Shown one piece after another: positions 11,958-23,527 of a DNA stretch of 64,000 nucleotides. The DNA is from Cryptomeria japonica. Lineage: Eukaryota; Streptophyta; Pinopsida; Cupressales; Cupressaceae. The stretch lies in the NCBI RefSeq assembly GCF_030272615.1, contig NC_081414.1:953001-1017000 (forward strand), in the 5' to 3' direction. The position numbers and the translations under genes were made by a program. The number at the start of each line of letters is the position of its first letter. Positions within the stretch are counted from its first letter, which is position 1. The notes beneath the pieces are model-generated. The model saw only the letters and a list, made by a program, of their open reading frames with translations, was not told the origin of the DNA and did no database searches.

Positions 11958-13719
11958 CCCCCCCTTAAGTGCAACTTAGGGGAATGCACTTAAGTCTACA
12001 ATGCAACTAAGCAATGCAAAATGGGTCCCAGCTACGAGGCCATGTTAGGTACCCATGAACAAATGCAAATGCAATTTCCCATAAAGCGAAGAAAGAGAGA
12101 AAACCCCAATGGGAAAAAACTCCCCCCCAAAAGAGAGACAAAGAAAGCACATAATGCTCTCAATGATGAATGAGAAGAAAAACATTTGTCCCCCACATAA
12201 GAGAGAAGAAGAGACCATGAAGCCCTCCCTCAATGTCGAATCTCCTACAAAGATGGTCCAATGATGTTGACCAAAATACCTATCCATAAGGAAGAAAGAG
12301 AGCCAATGCTGCACCAATAATGTCAAAGTGTGACAAAACTAGGTACCATGTCGATGACGATGAATCACTCGCTGCAACAAAATGAAGATCAGAAATACTG
12401 GTACAACCTGCTTTGAGCATCATCTGGATATTTGTAAATAGCAAAAATATTGGTACAATCTAAGTCTCACGGGAGCCATGTACAAATTTGTACAATCTAA
12501 GTCTCAACTAGAGCCATGCACCAAGTCTCACAAGATATTCCTAATCTACGTGTACAAGAGGATTACATCAAATAGTCAACAATGATAAGATACAAAGAGG
12601 TGTGACACTTTATGATAGTGCGAGTACAACATTGCTCATGCAAGAGCATACAACATGATAATGCAAATCTGGAAACATGAAAATGATGCCACCTAGAAGC
12701 CCTCTGGAATACTGCAAAAAAAGATGCCTCCGATTGGGATGTGGCCAAGAGATATAAAGGAGCCAATCGACCTCCCCCCCCCCCCCCCCAAACCCCCCTT
12801 AACTACCGGTTGGAAGCACTGCAAGACAGGTATGAAGTGACAAGAAAAAAAGTGTTCCCAATTTGACTTGTTCCATGATATTTGTGTTTTTATAAGATTT
12901 TAAAAATAAAAAATAACAACTTATTATATGCCCCCCAAAATTTTTTTATTAAAAATAAAGAAAAAATAAACAAGGCAAATTAAAAAAAAACTTATTTTAA
13001 AAAAATAAGATTTTTTTTTTATTATTATTAAAAAAAACATTGAAAAAAAATAAAAACTTAAAAAAAAATAAAGGCAAGGCCCTTACGGGGTCCACAGGGC
13101 AAATTTTTTTCACCCTATGGGTGGTCGTAGGTGTACCCTACGGTACTCGCAGGTGGCCTACGGACCCTGCAGGTACACCTGTGGGCCCGTACGGACCCCC
13201 CTCCCCCCAAAATTTAAAAAAGTTTAAAAAATTTTGATGTAAAAAAAAAAAAAAAAATCGCGCCCCCCCCCCCCCTCCCCCCCCTTTTAATTTTCCGAAA
13301 ATAATTAAAAACGGAAAAAAAAAAATTTTAGACCTGTATGTGCAAGTCCGTACGACGGGCCAGGAGGGGAGATTTTTTCAACGCGAGGTAACAGAGGCCG
13401 ATTTCAATGAATTGACAGTCCATCTTGGGGTTTTTGGGCTTTTTGAGCACAATGGCAATGGCAGATTCGACAAAAATGCTCCAAAATTACAGATCACTAT
13501 CGGGACAAGTCACCACCCTCCACCTTTAAACGACTCTAGATTTGACCTCGGATGTCAGATTTGGATGAAACAAAAGGCGATTCTGACTTTTTTGAACCTC
13601 CTCAATCCAATGGTGACCTTAGATTTTACCCAACAAGCTCCAATAATAACTTGAAATAGAAAGCTCCAAAATGGAAACCCCTAATTTCTCTCAATTGGCA
13701 AACCAATGGCACTCTAATG
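11958..13719 (-). other. Element B interior, non-coding
   Basis: No coding domain on either strand. It contains low-complexity runs (C-runs at 12773-12790 and 13262-13285, A-rich and T-rich tracts 12890-13080) and a GC-rich island at about 13075-13205. That island repeats GTAGG, CTACGG and GCAGGT words in tandem, in strong contrast to its surroundings. Confidence 0.8.
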
Positions 13720-13731
13720 GCTCTGATACCA
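13720..13731 (-). promoter_or_regulatory. Element B primer-binding site
   Basis: The minus strand reads TGGTATCAGAGC, an exact match to the site used with initiator-Met tRNA in plant copia elements, directly adjacent to the 5' LTR. Confidence 0.92.
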
Positions 13732-14196
13732 TGTGAGCTTTTGCCAAGATCTAGAGTCAATGGAAAACATAAATAAGAGAGACAAAATAGATGATAGGAA
13801 TAAACTATATTCTATCAAGATGCAAAATATGATCAACTCGATCATTACAAGATGTTGATTGATTGTCCGTACAAACAATGTAGATGAGCCTGCTTATATA
13901 AGCAAGGCTATGGATATGTGAGCACACAAACATGACATGTTGCTCAATAAGAAACAAGGGTAGGTAGGAAATAAGTGTGGGTAGGTAGGAGAAATAATAA
14001 AATATTCCACATGAGGTGGAATGTAACAACAAGATAAGATCAACACTATAAAGGTGGAAATTCTCCTACACACACTATCCCAATGTGGCACAAACACCCA
14101 AGTGTCTCATACCCAGATTACTATTAAATGCATTTACCAAAGTAAAATTAAGTAAAGTGTAATAATATCTATGATAAATAATAATTCACACCAACA
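13732..14196 (-). repeat. Element B 5' LTR
   Basis: Second LTR copy, with TATA-type GCTTATATAAGC at about 13892-13903. It is followed by target duplication GGTGT. Confidence 0.93.
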
Positions 14197-14473
14197 GGTG
14201 TCTCCTAAAGGTTGGTGCCTTCAAATTAATTGTAATCAATTGATACATTTGTAGGGTTGGATTTTGAATGTAACTCCAAGCAACATTTTCTCACCATGGT
14301 TTTTCCCATCTTGGGTTTTTCACGTATATCTTGGAATTATGTGTTGTGTTATTGATCTTCTCAGTCTTCTAAATTATATGGTTAATTACTTGTGAGTGTT
14401 GAAAAGTGTTTTTAGTATTGTTAATGCATACACTAATTCAACTCCCCTTCTCAGTGTATTTGTGTGTTCAACA
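14197..14473 (+). mobile_element. LTR L, fragment 3 (3' part)
   Basis: Continues the split LTR: GGTGTCTCCTAAAGG, then a CATGGTTTTTCCC ... GGGTTTTTCACG hairpin (about 14293-14322) and TTCAACTCCCCTTCTCAG before a terminal GTTCAACA. The hairpin and the pyrimidine box correspond, in reverse, to those in LTRs A, I and G, so L is a plus-strand copia LTR. No internal region follows, so it is probably a solo LTR. Confidence 0.55.
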
Positions 14474-14621
14474 TATTGTTATTTCTCTGGTGGATACATA
14501 GCCCACATTGAGTGAACCATATTAAATCTCTATGTTATTGTGATTTGCTATGTTTGCCTCTATTTTGTGCATTATATTTAATATTATTTATTGCTCATGT
14601 CTTCCTTAAAAGCCTAACACA
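14474..14621. other. Unassigned short segment
   Basis: AT-rich, non-coding; ends AAGCCTAACA, which could be another LTR end, just before the gypsy integrase relic. Confidence 0.3.
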
Positions 14622-14995
14622 GGCTTGGATAGAAAGAGTGTCGTAGTGGAGGATTTTGTAGAACACATCCATGATTTGCATAAAGTAGTGAAAGAAAATT
14701 TATAAAAGACTACCATCAAACATAAGGAACATATTGCTGATTATAGGAGAGTGGAGGAATTTTAGGTTGGTGATGGCACATCTATGGGAGGAAAGGTTTT
14801 CCCAAGGAACTTACAACAAGCTCAAGTGGAAAAAGATTGGCTTGTGCAATGTTTTCTGAAAGCTATCATTAAATGCTTATGAGATTGAGCTTCCAATTGG
14901 TGTTAACATTTCTTCAATATTTAATATTACATATTTGTATGAGTACCATGAGGGTGAATCAAGTGGTCAATAGAGTAAAGTTTTAGATTTATTGG
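14622..14995 (+). pseudogene. Element C: Ty3-gypsy chromovirus pol relic, integrase C-terminal part
   Basis: With stops and one frameshift, the plus strand encodes the tail of a Ty3-gypsy integrase. Visible are VEDFVEHIHDLHKVV, then YRRVEEF, the VGD of the GPY-type module, GTYNKLKWKKIG, NAYEIELPIGVNIS and SIFNITYLYEYHEGES. These are typical of plant chromovirus integrase C-termini just before the chromodomain. The frame runs into the target duplication ATTGG at 14991-14995 and resumes at 61277 after element D. Only this 3' end of the element remains in the window. Confidence 0.85.
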
Positions 14996-15420
14996 TGTTA
15001 GTGTAGGTTTTTATTTTCCTAGTTGGGTTTATTATTTTCCCTTTTCCTAGGTTTTTCCTACACTTAATTAAGCTTGCTTAGGTTAATAAATCATGTTTAC
15101 TTAAGACAAGTGGGTATTGAGGTGTCGAAATGCTACGAGGAGGTGCATTTAGTATGCTTAGAACATCATGGTGGTCTCTCCTCATTGGTCAGTATTGTCA
15201 CCTCCGCCCCTCTCTTGAGTCTATATAAACATGCTACCTTGCTTGTATTTTCATATAGTTGGAGATAGTAATCTGATGCTATTTTGCCTTGGAGAACTTC
15301 ACATCAGTTTTCTCTTGGTATCACTACTATGTTGTTTATTTCATTTGCATTTACAGTTCATTTGATCTATCTCTTTCAATTCAATTCTGGATTGTAATCT
15401 GTTTCTCAGATTTTAACATG
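14996..15420 (+). repeat. Element D 5' LTR
   Basis: A 425-bp LTR starting TGTTAGTGTAGG and ending GATTTTAACA, nearly identical to 60855-61276. TATA box CTATATAAAC at 15221-15230. Confidence 0.95.
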
Positions 15421-15435
15421 GTATTTGAGCCTGTT
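15421..15435 (+). promoter_or_regulatory. Element D primer-binding site
   Basis: TGGTATTTGAGCCTG directly after the LTR, a slightly mutated initiator-Met tRNA site (TGGTATCAGAGC). Confidence 0.8.
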
Positions 15436-16439
15436 TTGAAAGATTAGATTATTGTAGAGATCCTGTAAAATCTTGTTGTATTTTCTTTTGTAGTTTGCAT
15501 GATCTGAAAAACCAGAAAAGGTTTATGAAGATCCGGTAATATTGTTTTACATATTTTTTTTTTTTGTAAAACAAAGTTTTTGAAGCTTAGATTTGTGAAG
15601 GAACCTTCAAATAGTGTGTTTTCAGGCCTAACAGACATTTCCTTTGTGTTTGGAAGGCCCAAAAACCTCTATTTTCATATAAAGTGTGTGTAGATCGGAC
15701 ACCAGAATCTTTGCATGTTGTTTTTTCCTCGTTGAAGGCATTTTTTAACACTGTGGCCCCATCTTCCGAAAATGATAAAGAAAAAATCTTTCTGGGTTTG
15801 TTTTGTCACTAGAAAAAACTATCTGGGTCATTGCTAATTTTTTTATTCACTCAACAAATTTTTTTAAAATCGCATTGGAAAGCTTCAGCCAGACCCCTCA
15901 CCATTGCAGTTTTGTTTTTTGCATATGATCTCCAAATGAGGTTTTCTCAGTCATACAGAGGTATTTTTCAGTGCAATGTTTTTTGAAATGGGGCATTTTT
16001 TCGTGCTCTTTGCAGTGGTGCAATAAATTCTTTCTTAAAAGTTACCATTTTTTCATAAATTAAGTTTTCTCAGCAGATCTGAAGGGCAGTCCTCATTTTA
16101 TGAACTTCAAACCACTATAACTTTCACGTATAATCTCGGATTTAGGTCATTCTTTTTTTTTAAAGTGGATAGTTTTTCAAGTAGAATACAGTGGTGTTGG
16201 TTTGATGCTCATATTCTGAGATATTATTTTTTCCTTCAATATTTGTGTCCATTTTTTGGACTTTGTAAAACTTTGGAAAATAACTCCAGAATTGTAAATG
16301 CACTAAATTATAAAGTGCCACCTTATAATATCTAGGGAGGTGATTTTTGATCTATCACAAAGGGGGGGTGGTCCAATGTGTTCTCTCTAAGTTTTTCATC
16401 TCTCTTTCCTGCACAAACAATCTTACTTTTTGCATTAAA
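15436..16439 (+). other. Element D untranslated leader
   Basis: About 1 kb of T-rich non-coding DNA between primer site and gag start. No gene or array seen. Confidence 0.75.
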
Positions 16440-16925
16440 ATGGATCAAAATACAATACCAATACTCACACCTTACAACTACTATGAGTGTAAATAAAAAA
16501 TGATAATCTATCTTAAAAATTTGGGGTTGTTTAGAGTAACTATGAGACTTGAAACTGAACCAACACTAATTGCAGAAAAGCCAAAATGGTTTAACAAATG
16601 TGATGAAGCTTATGGTACTCTATGTATGTCTGCATCTTCTAATCTTCTTTTTCATGTTGAATCTGCTACAACTCCAAATGATATATGGACAACATTAGAA
16701 GGGTTGTTTGGTAAACAAGATGAGTTAAGGGGACACCAATTGGAGAATGAGCTAATAGGGATAAATCCATGTAATTTTGATACAATTCAGGACTTCTTCA
16801 CAAAACTAAAGGCTGTAAGATTGCAATTGAAGGCACGTGGGATAGATAAGAAATATTCCCAATTGATTCTAAGAATTCTTTCCAAACTTGGTCCAAACTA
16901 TTCAGTTTTTGTGTCTACTTTCTAT
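16440..16925 (+). pseudogene. Element D gag, N-terminal part
   Basis: Starts ATG at 16440 (MDQNTIPILTPYNYYE), has an in-frame TAA at 16494, then reads through the copia gag (UBN2-type) domain. Motifs are FHVESATTPNDIWTTLEGLF (about 16650-16710), QLENELIGI and FFTKLKAVRLQLKARGID. Sequence typical of this gag stops near 16925, where unrelated gypsy F gag begins. The next D segment (MPSLDNFMKKF) appears at 46336. A few codons of D appear to be missing at the junction. Confidence 0.85.
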
Positions 16926-16980
16926 CTTATCTTAGGGCCCTTAATAGTGACATTTCAGTCATGATTCAGTCTATGGGTGT
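16926..16980 (+). pseudogene. Element F gag, left remnant
   Basis: About 50 bp reading LRALNSDISVMIQSMG, which continues in frame at 36445 with SANTLPNAFGVAIRAEN once element E is removed. The 5' LTR and gag start of F are absent, so F is truncated here. Confidence 0.6.
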
Positions 16981-17762
16981 TGTAGACACCTAAAATTGTC
17001 ATGTCTAATTAAATAAATATCTTTATTTATTTAATTATTTTAAGCCTAATTCTTCTATTAATTGAATAAATCTTTATTTATTTAATTAATTCATTTATCC
17101 TCTTCTAGCCTTTTTTTTCATTTAAATAAATACTTTTATTTATTTAAATAATCTTTTTCCTAAATTAAATAAATATCTTATTTATTTAATTGATCCCACT
17201 TCCTCTATTAATTAAATGAATATTTATTTATTTAATTGATTCATTAGCCTTTTCTACCTATGACACATGTCATTCATCTCTTAATTCGTACACTGCCTAC
17301 CCTCTCATTATTTTCTTATTTTCTCTACCTACCCTCTAATCTTAGCCGACCATTTATCTTTTACACCTCTCAATCTTATCCCTCCATTTCTTCTGGTGTC
17401 TTCTATATAAGGAAATGCTTCCTTCATTATCAACCCTAATCATTCTACCTGATGACTCTAGCATTTGAACTTTCATATGCGATCAAGCCTACTTGCAACC
17501 ACATTTTCGTTCTTTGTTGAGCTCTTGTGCACACATAAAATCTGAGAGCAAATATATCAAGCAAGATCAATGGAGATAGGAAAAATCAAGATTCAAACCC
17601 TATTCGACATGTGATGGTATAATCTTTGAGATTTCATTTGATTTGCATTGTCTTAGGTAATCTTTATATGTTATGGTGGATCTTTGTTGTTGTTAGGCTA
17701 GGGTTTTGCGGTTGAATTCATTTAGTCTTTCAATATTATTTTTTCCATTTTTAGCATAAACA
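16981..17762 (+). repeat. Element E 5' LTR
   Basis: Pairs with 35697-36444. Its first 260 bp hold several AT hairpins of the type TTAAATAAATA...TATTTATTTAA. TATA box TTCTATATAAGG at 17401-17412. It has about 50 bp more than the 3' copy near 17040-17090. Confidence 0.92.
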
Positions 17763-17782
17763 TTTTGGCACGCCTTGTGGGA
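17763..17782 (+). promoter_or_regulatory. Element E putative primer-binding site
   Basis: TTGGCACGCC begins two bases after the LTR end, at the expected place and with the required TGG start. I cannot assign the tRNA. Confidence 0.5.
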
Positions 17783-17923
17783 CATGGATTTTTGTTAGAT
17801 CTGTGGTTTTTTTTTTGCAGGTTTTTTTAACCCTATATTGTTGTTTTGTAAAACAATTTGGAGAATAAACTTGTGCAGCTAGGGTTTTAGACACAAAATC
17901 AAGATCTTGGAGAGATTTGATCT

Positions 17924-18760
17924 GATCTCACAAACGGATATGAATTTTTTCATCAAATGTTTTTATTTAGGTTGAAGACAATATCAAGAGCTCACAATCC
18001 AAAATTCAGAATTTTTGGAGCATATTTGAATTTTCTATGAATTGTTTATGAATTTTCATAAAAAATTAATTTTGAGAGAAAATGAGCGAATTTTTAGGAT
18101 TTTATTACATTTTTGGAAATCTCTCTGATTTATACACACGCTCTATTCTTTGTGATTTTAATTTTGATGAAAAATATTTCCTTAAAAATCGGATCTTTAA
18201 AAATTATGGTTTTTCATTATTTTGATTAGATCTCACAAACGGCTTTGAATTGTGGTATCAAATTTATTTTCAAGTCAAGAACATTATTAGAGGTTCTTAG
18301 TAAAATTTTCAGAGTTTTTGCAGCATATGTGAAATTTCTATGATTTTTTTATGTATTTTCATAAAAAATTAATTTTGAGAGCAAATTAGTAAATTTTTTG
18401 GATTTTATTACATTTTTGGAAATATCTCAGAATTATACACAAGATCCGTTCTTTGTGATTTTAAATTTGATACAAAATAATTCCTAAAAAATTGGATCTT
18501 TAAAAATTAGGGTTTGGTGTTATTTTGCTCATATCTCACAAACTGCTTAGATTTTTTACAGAAATGTTTTTATGCAGGTTTGAAAGACAATCAAAAGTGT
18601 CCAGTAAAAATTTTAGATTTTTTGGATCAATTTTGCATTTTATATGAATTTTTTATGATTTTTCATTAAAAAATAATTTTTTGAGCAAATTAGCAAATAT
18701 CTTGGATTTTCTTACATTTCTGGAAATCTCTTGAAATTTCACAGGTGGCCTTTTTTTATG
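17924..18760 (+). repeat. Three tandem repeats of about 300 bp in the element E leader
   Basis: The phrase ATCTCACAAAC(G/T)G recurs at about 17925, 18230 and 18533, each followed by a similar AT-rich block (CATAAAAAATTAATTTTGAG and ACATTTTTGGAAAT-type phrases). The period is about 305 bp. The remaining leader, 18761-20317, is non-coding. Confidence 0.75.
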
Positions 18761-20317
18761 ATGAACCAGATCTTTGAATTGGTCAACAAAATGCATTGTT
18801 GAAGGCCCCTATTTCACAAAGTCTTTTGGATCTAAAATTTACCTAACTTGTGTGCTTGCGAGAAGGGGTGATCATTTGAAACAATCCAAACTACTAACAA
18901 ATCTTTGTTGCAGGACCTTGAAAAGGATTTTCTTTTGATCTTTATTGTGTGCCTTGTTTTCATAGATTATCAAACACTTCAATTGGTGCACTAAAATTGA
19001 ACCAGTGTCTTTTGTGTCTTGGGCAATAGGCTCTTTTTGTTTAATCTTTAGAGGGTCTGTCTCCTCGTGTGGTCATTAGGACTATTAGTGAGGAGAGAAC
19101 GACCCAAGTGGTAGCGAGGAAAACCCACCTCTTCCGAACCACTATAAATAACTGTATTCATGGTGAAAACTATGGATAACGTGTGTTGATTAGTTCATAT
19201 CGACACTATGTCTCCCCATAAACCTGTTTGATCAAATTTATTTGATCAGTTGTAGGGAATAACCCCTACCGGCAAGGAGCCTTTTGCATTTACAGAGCTA
19301 AAAGTACTGCATGTATGGCCACATGAGCGGATGCCTTTACTAGCATCTTTTTGTTTTAGAAGCCAAAATCCTTCTAGTTGTTAGGGCAGGAGGTCGGACC
19401 TCTAGAGCGGCCCACACACATACGGTTCTTAGTAGAGATACAAAGTTCACCACGGGGTGTTTTCATGGGGATTGATGCTTGGCTGCACCAAGAAGTGAGT
19501 GGCGAGGGTGGATCTAGTGGGGTCAAGAATCTAAGTATCCGCTCTGAATAGTGTAGCCTCATGTGGGATCAACAACTATTATCCTGGCCAACCATAAGAA
19601 TTGTGCTTGTCTTATTTTGAACAAATCAAACATTTAAGACCAAACATCAAAACATTGCATCTTTTGTGTCTTCAAGTGTATGCAAAACATTTTTTACATC
19701 AAACAACACACTTTTCTTCGAGTCATTTTGAGTCTAAACACTTGCAAACATTGAGTCATCATCAACATTGAATCCTCTTGTCATGAAAAATAGTCAAAAT
19801 TTCAGATTTGGTCACAACAAACAACTTCACAAATTGGAAAAAGTTATAGTCCAGCAAACAAGAGCAATCAGTTTCAAAATTTTTGAGCTTCCTAAGTTAT
19901 TTCTCTAGATTTTCATCTAGCATTCAACGTACCTTTGGGTTTAACAAAGTTCATCATTGCTTTGCATCTTACATTACATTCACATTTGTCTAAACTTGAG
20001 TCAAAAGGTCACTTGCTTGTCCTCATCTTGCTTTGTCAACACATTACATACAACAACATTTTGCTACGTGGTCCCTCATCAAGGTCTATCACCTTTGGGT
20101 CTCATTTGGTCTTACTTAGAGTCAAGGTCATCTTACCTCATCAAGAGAAATTATCATCTCTTTGGAAGCCACACCTACTCTACTACATACATACTTGGTC
20201 TTACACTTTGGACATTGCAAGTACACTTCATATTCATTTACATTCCATCCAACTCTTGGTCTTCCATACTCTTTCCATTTTCATCTAGTCTCACACATCT
20301 TGGTCAATACCTAGTTC

Positions 20318-23300
20318 ATGGTTGAAACCCATTCCCAAAAATCTAGGAGAGAAACTAAAGAGGCTCAAGAGTCCGCAAACATGAGTTCCTATGAGTATGA
20401 CAATGATATCATTTTCAATTCTGATCATACCACATTACCTGACATGGATGCCTATAGAAACATTCCAAATGTTGAGCGCATGGACACTACAAACAACAAT
20501 GAAACACACAATGACAATATGGACAACATTTCCATACATTCAGCAAAAGTGGAAGACTCCATTATGGATCCCCGTTTCAATTGATTGGTTGAGGAAATAA
20601 TGAGAAGAGATAGACAATACTTCTTACAAGTGATGGCATAAAGTGGAGCCAAGATCCCTTGTGATTTTGACATGTCTCAAATAATGGAAAATCGACCTTG
20701 CAAGAACCTCAACTCAACATGGATCAAAGGAGATCTAATAGTGGAGGCAATAGAGGACCACATATGGTGCTTGAATCACCATCATCTTTGTTTCAAAAAC
20801 CTGAGGTCCCACATACACATGGTCAAGCTTATGATACTCACCTTCATAGACCATTATGGAAGTCTTATGCAAAAAAATATACTCAATCACATACCAATGC
20901 TAAGGATCAACCACCAAAGCATTTGGATATCCAAAGGCATGATCAAAATTTCAACACAAGAAAACCCCGTGTCAAATTTGGGGGCAACACATTAGAAAAA
21001 ACTCATGACATGCCTATAGAGTATGGTATACATGGACATAATAGATATTCCATTCCTCATCGTGACTCTATTCCAAGTGGTCCTTATACGCATCATCACT
21101 ATAGACCTCCTCCATATGAACATGTGTATGATCAATATCATCCATATAAGCAACATTCTCCTCCTCCACCCGACGCCTCAAGCATGGGGTATGGTCCAAG
21201 AAGTCGGTCTCCACCTAAGAACAATTTGGAATAGCAAATCAAGGACTTACAAAAGAAAATGGAGGATATAAATGCACCAAAGACAACTTACACAATGAGA
21301 GACATATGTCCCTATCCATTTGACAAAAGCATTCTAATGCCTCCTTTTCCTACACATTTCGTGACACCTGAGTTTGCTAAGTACAAAGGAAAAGGGGTTC
21401 TTAAGGCACATATAAGACAATTTTTTCACAGCTTGCATTGAGGTAGTAGCATAAGAGACATATTTGATGAGATTATTCCCATAGAGCTTAGGTGATCAAG
21501 CTATGAAATGGTTCTCCCAAATCCCACCTGGAATTAAGTCTTGGGGTGATCTAGTAGAGGCATTTATCCAACATTTCTCATACAACATAGAGATAGACAT
21601 ATCAGTCACTACTTTGTGCAACACCAAACAAAAGGATGGAGGATCTTTTTCATGATTTTTACAAAGATGGAGAAATCTAGCCAACAGATGCTCTTGTGAA
21701 ATTCCACAAAAACAAGTGGTAGAGATGTTCACCCAAAATGTTAACAAAGACATTGGTTATGATCTAAGAAAAGCTTGTTTGTCCACCTTCAAGGACATCA
21801 TTGAGAAAGGCTTGGCGACAGAAAAGGTCCTAATTGAACAAGGAGTCATCAAAATATTCAAAGAAAACAAAGAGGACTATAAAGGAAAATACAAGCCAAG
21901 ATTTTGGAATAAAAACAAGAACACTGTCAATGATGGTGTTGTGGATGCCAATACAATGCGACCCAAAATCATTTTTTCTAGACCAAGCTCTACAAACAAT
22001 CAAGTGAATACTCAAATAACTTCCAAGTCATGAAGGAAGTACACTCCATTGGGAGAACCACTAGAATCATTTTTCAAGAAGCTAGTGGCAAACAAAATAA
22101 TAACAATTCCAGATTTGCCTCCATATGAGCCAAAGGTTAAACCAAATTGGTGGAATGATGATGAGTACTGTGAATTTCATAAGAGCAAAGGTCATAAAAT
22201 AGGAAATTGTCATCGACTGAAGAACATCATACAAGATCTTATTGATAGGGGTGAAATTAAGATTGAAGGACACTCATCCAATCAAGAACATGAAATTTTT
22301 AAAGAACCATTCCCAAAACATGACAAGGGAAAAGCTAAAGCCACAGATGAGCAGACCAACTATACAAGAGCATCCTATAACTATAATTCAACAGTCAATC
22401 ACATTTCGATGGACAATTATGTCTCTACCATTTTCATCAAGGACAAAACGCCTGAAAATTCTACCCAAAGACCCAAAATTGTCCTAAAATGCATTGGATC
22501 TTCTTCTAAACCTACCTCTAAATGTAATGTCACAACTTGTCGAGGTAAATTCACTTTGCAGGGTGCTCCAATTAAAAACATTTCTTCCTCATCAACCAAA
22601 CCTAAGTATGACCTTATAGAACAATTAGGGAAGACACTCGCGCTTATCTCAATCCTTGAGCTTTTACACATATCCCTTGCATATAAAGCCATTCTTGACA
22701 AAATTTTGAGAGAAACTTTTGTCCCCTCTGATCTGAACATGGAATAGTTTCAAGCCATGGTGGGATACCTTTCCATTCCACACTCCCTTACATTCACAAA
22801 AGTTGACAACACCTCCGTGAGCCAACCACATAATGCACCTTTACACATTGAAGCCTTCCTATACAAACATCGAATAAAATGAGTTCTGATAGATGGAGGA
22901 GCTGGTCTTAACATATGTACTTTGAACACAATAATACAATCAGGATATTCTGAAAAAGCTATGAATTCCACAAACAAAATTATCATCAAGGGATATGATG
23001 ATGAAGAGCATTCATCCAAAGGCACAAACACCTTACCTCTAAGAGTTGGGCCAGTTACGAAGGATGTGGTTTGTCAAGTCCTAGACTTGGATCTCACATA
23101 CAACATATTGCTATTACATCCATGGATTTATGAGATGAGCGTAGTCCCATCTACATACCATCAATGCATTAAGTTTTCACACAATGGAGTTGAAGCGACC
23201 ATCAAAGCTGACCTAGACCCATTCATATATTACAACAATCTGTGACCTAGATAAAAAATAACAATACCAGTCAATCGAGAAGTAGTTCCATCTTCAACAT

Positions 23301-23527
23301 ATGTTGATCCAGAATCCTTGAAAGCTTCTACATCAAAACAAGTAGATATCAAAGAAAAGTTCAAGATTAAAGACCTGGGATATGGTGACTATATCTTTCA
23401 TGTTGATCAACTCCCAGTATCTCCTAAGGTATTTAGTCAACATGAACAATCTATAACAATTCCCAAGGAATTGGGTGTGAACAACCTAGTGTTGTGGCTA
23501 CTAAGTCTGCATGCAAATATCCTCTAG
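20318..23527 (+). pseudogene. Element E gag and protease
   Basis: Frames at 20318-20584, 20698-21234, 21259-21441, 21716-22033, 22049-22747, 22922-23245 and 23318-23527 join into one gag-protease with stops and a few indels. Capsid-like gag shows YTMRDICPYPFDKSI and FAKYKGKGVLKAHIRQFFH. A Cys-His knuckle YCEFHKSKGHKIGNC (about 22165-22210) has a C-H-H-C ligand pattern rather than C-C-H-C. Retropepsin has VLIDGGAGLNICTL (about 22881-22922), a DGG active site, with LTYNILLLHPWI downstream. Such knuckle and protease forms are familiar from the Tat/Athila branch of plant gypsy elements. The Met at 20318 is the likely start. Confidence 0.8.

Larger units (their letters stand above)
11495..14196 (-). 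mobile_element. Element B: small non-autonomous LTR retrotransposon
   Basis: A 2.7-kb element with LTRs of 463 bp (11495-11957) and 465 bp (13732-14196) and a perfect 5-bp target duplication GGTGT (11490-11494, 14197-14201). On the minus strand a perfect TGGTATCAGAGC primer site follows the 5' LTR (13720-13731) and a G-rich polypurine tract abuts the 3' LTR (11958-11967). The 1.8-kb interior has no gag or pol, so it must depend on proteins of another copia element. Confidence 0.93.

Noticed and set aside
13340-13654. 104-codon frame in element B
   Set aside because: No domain, lies antisense to the element in its leader, no sign of conservation.
19374-20325. Frames of 60-120 codons in the element E leader
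   Set aside because: AT-rich leader before gag; no domain and two overlapping plus-strand frames compete.
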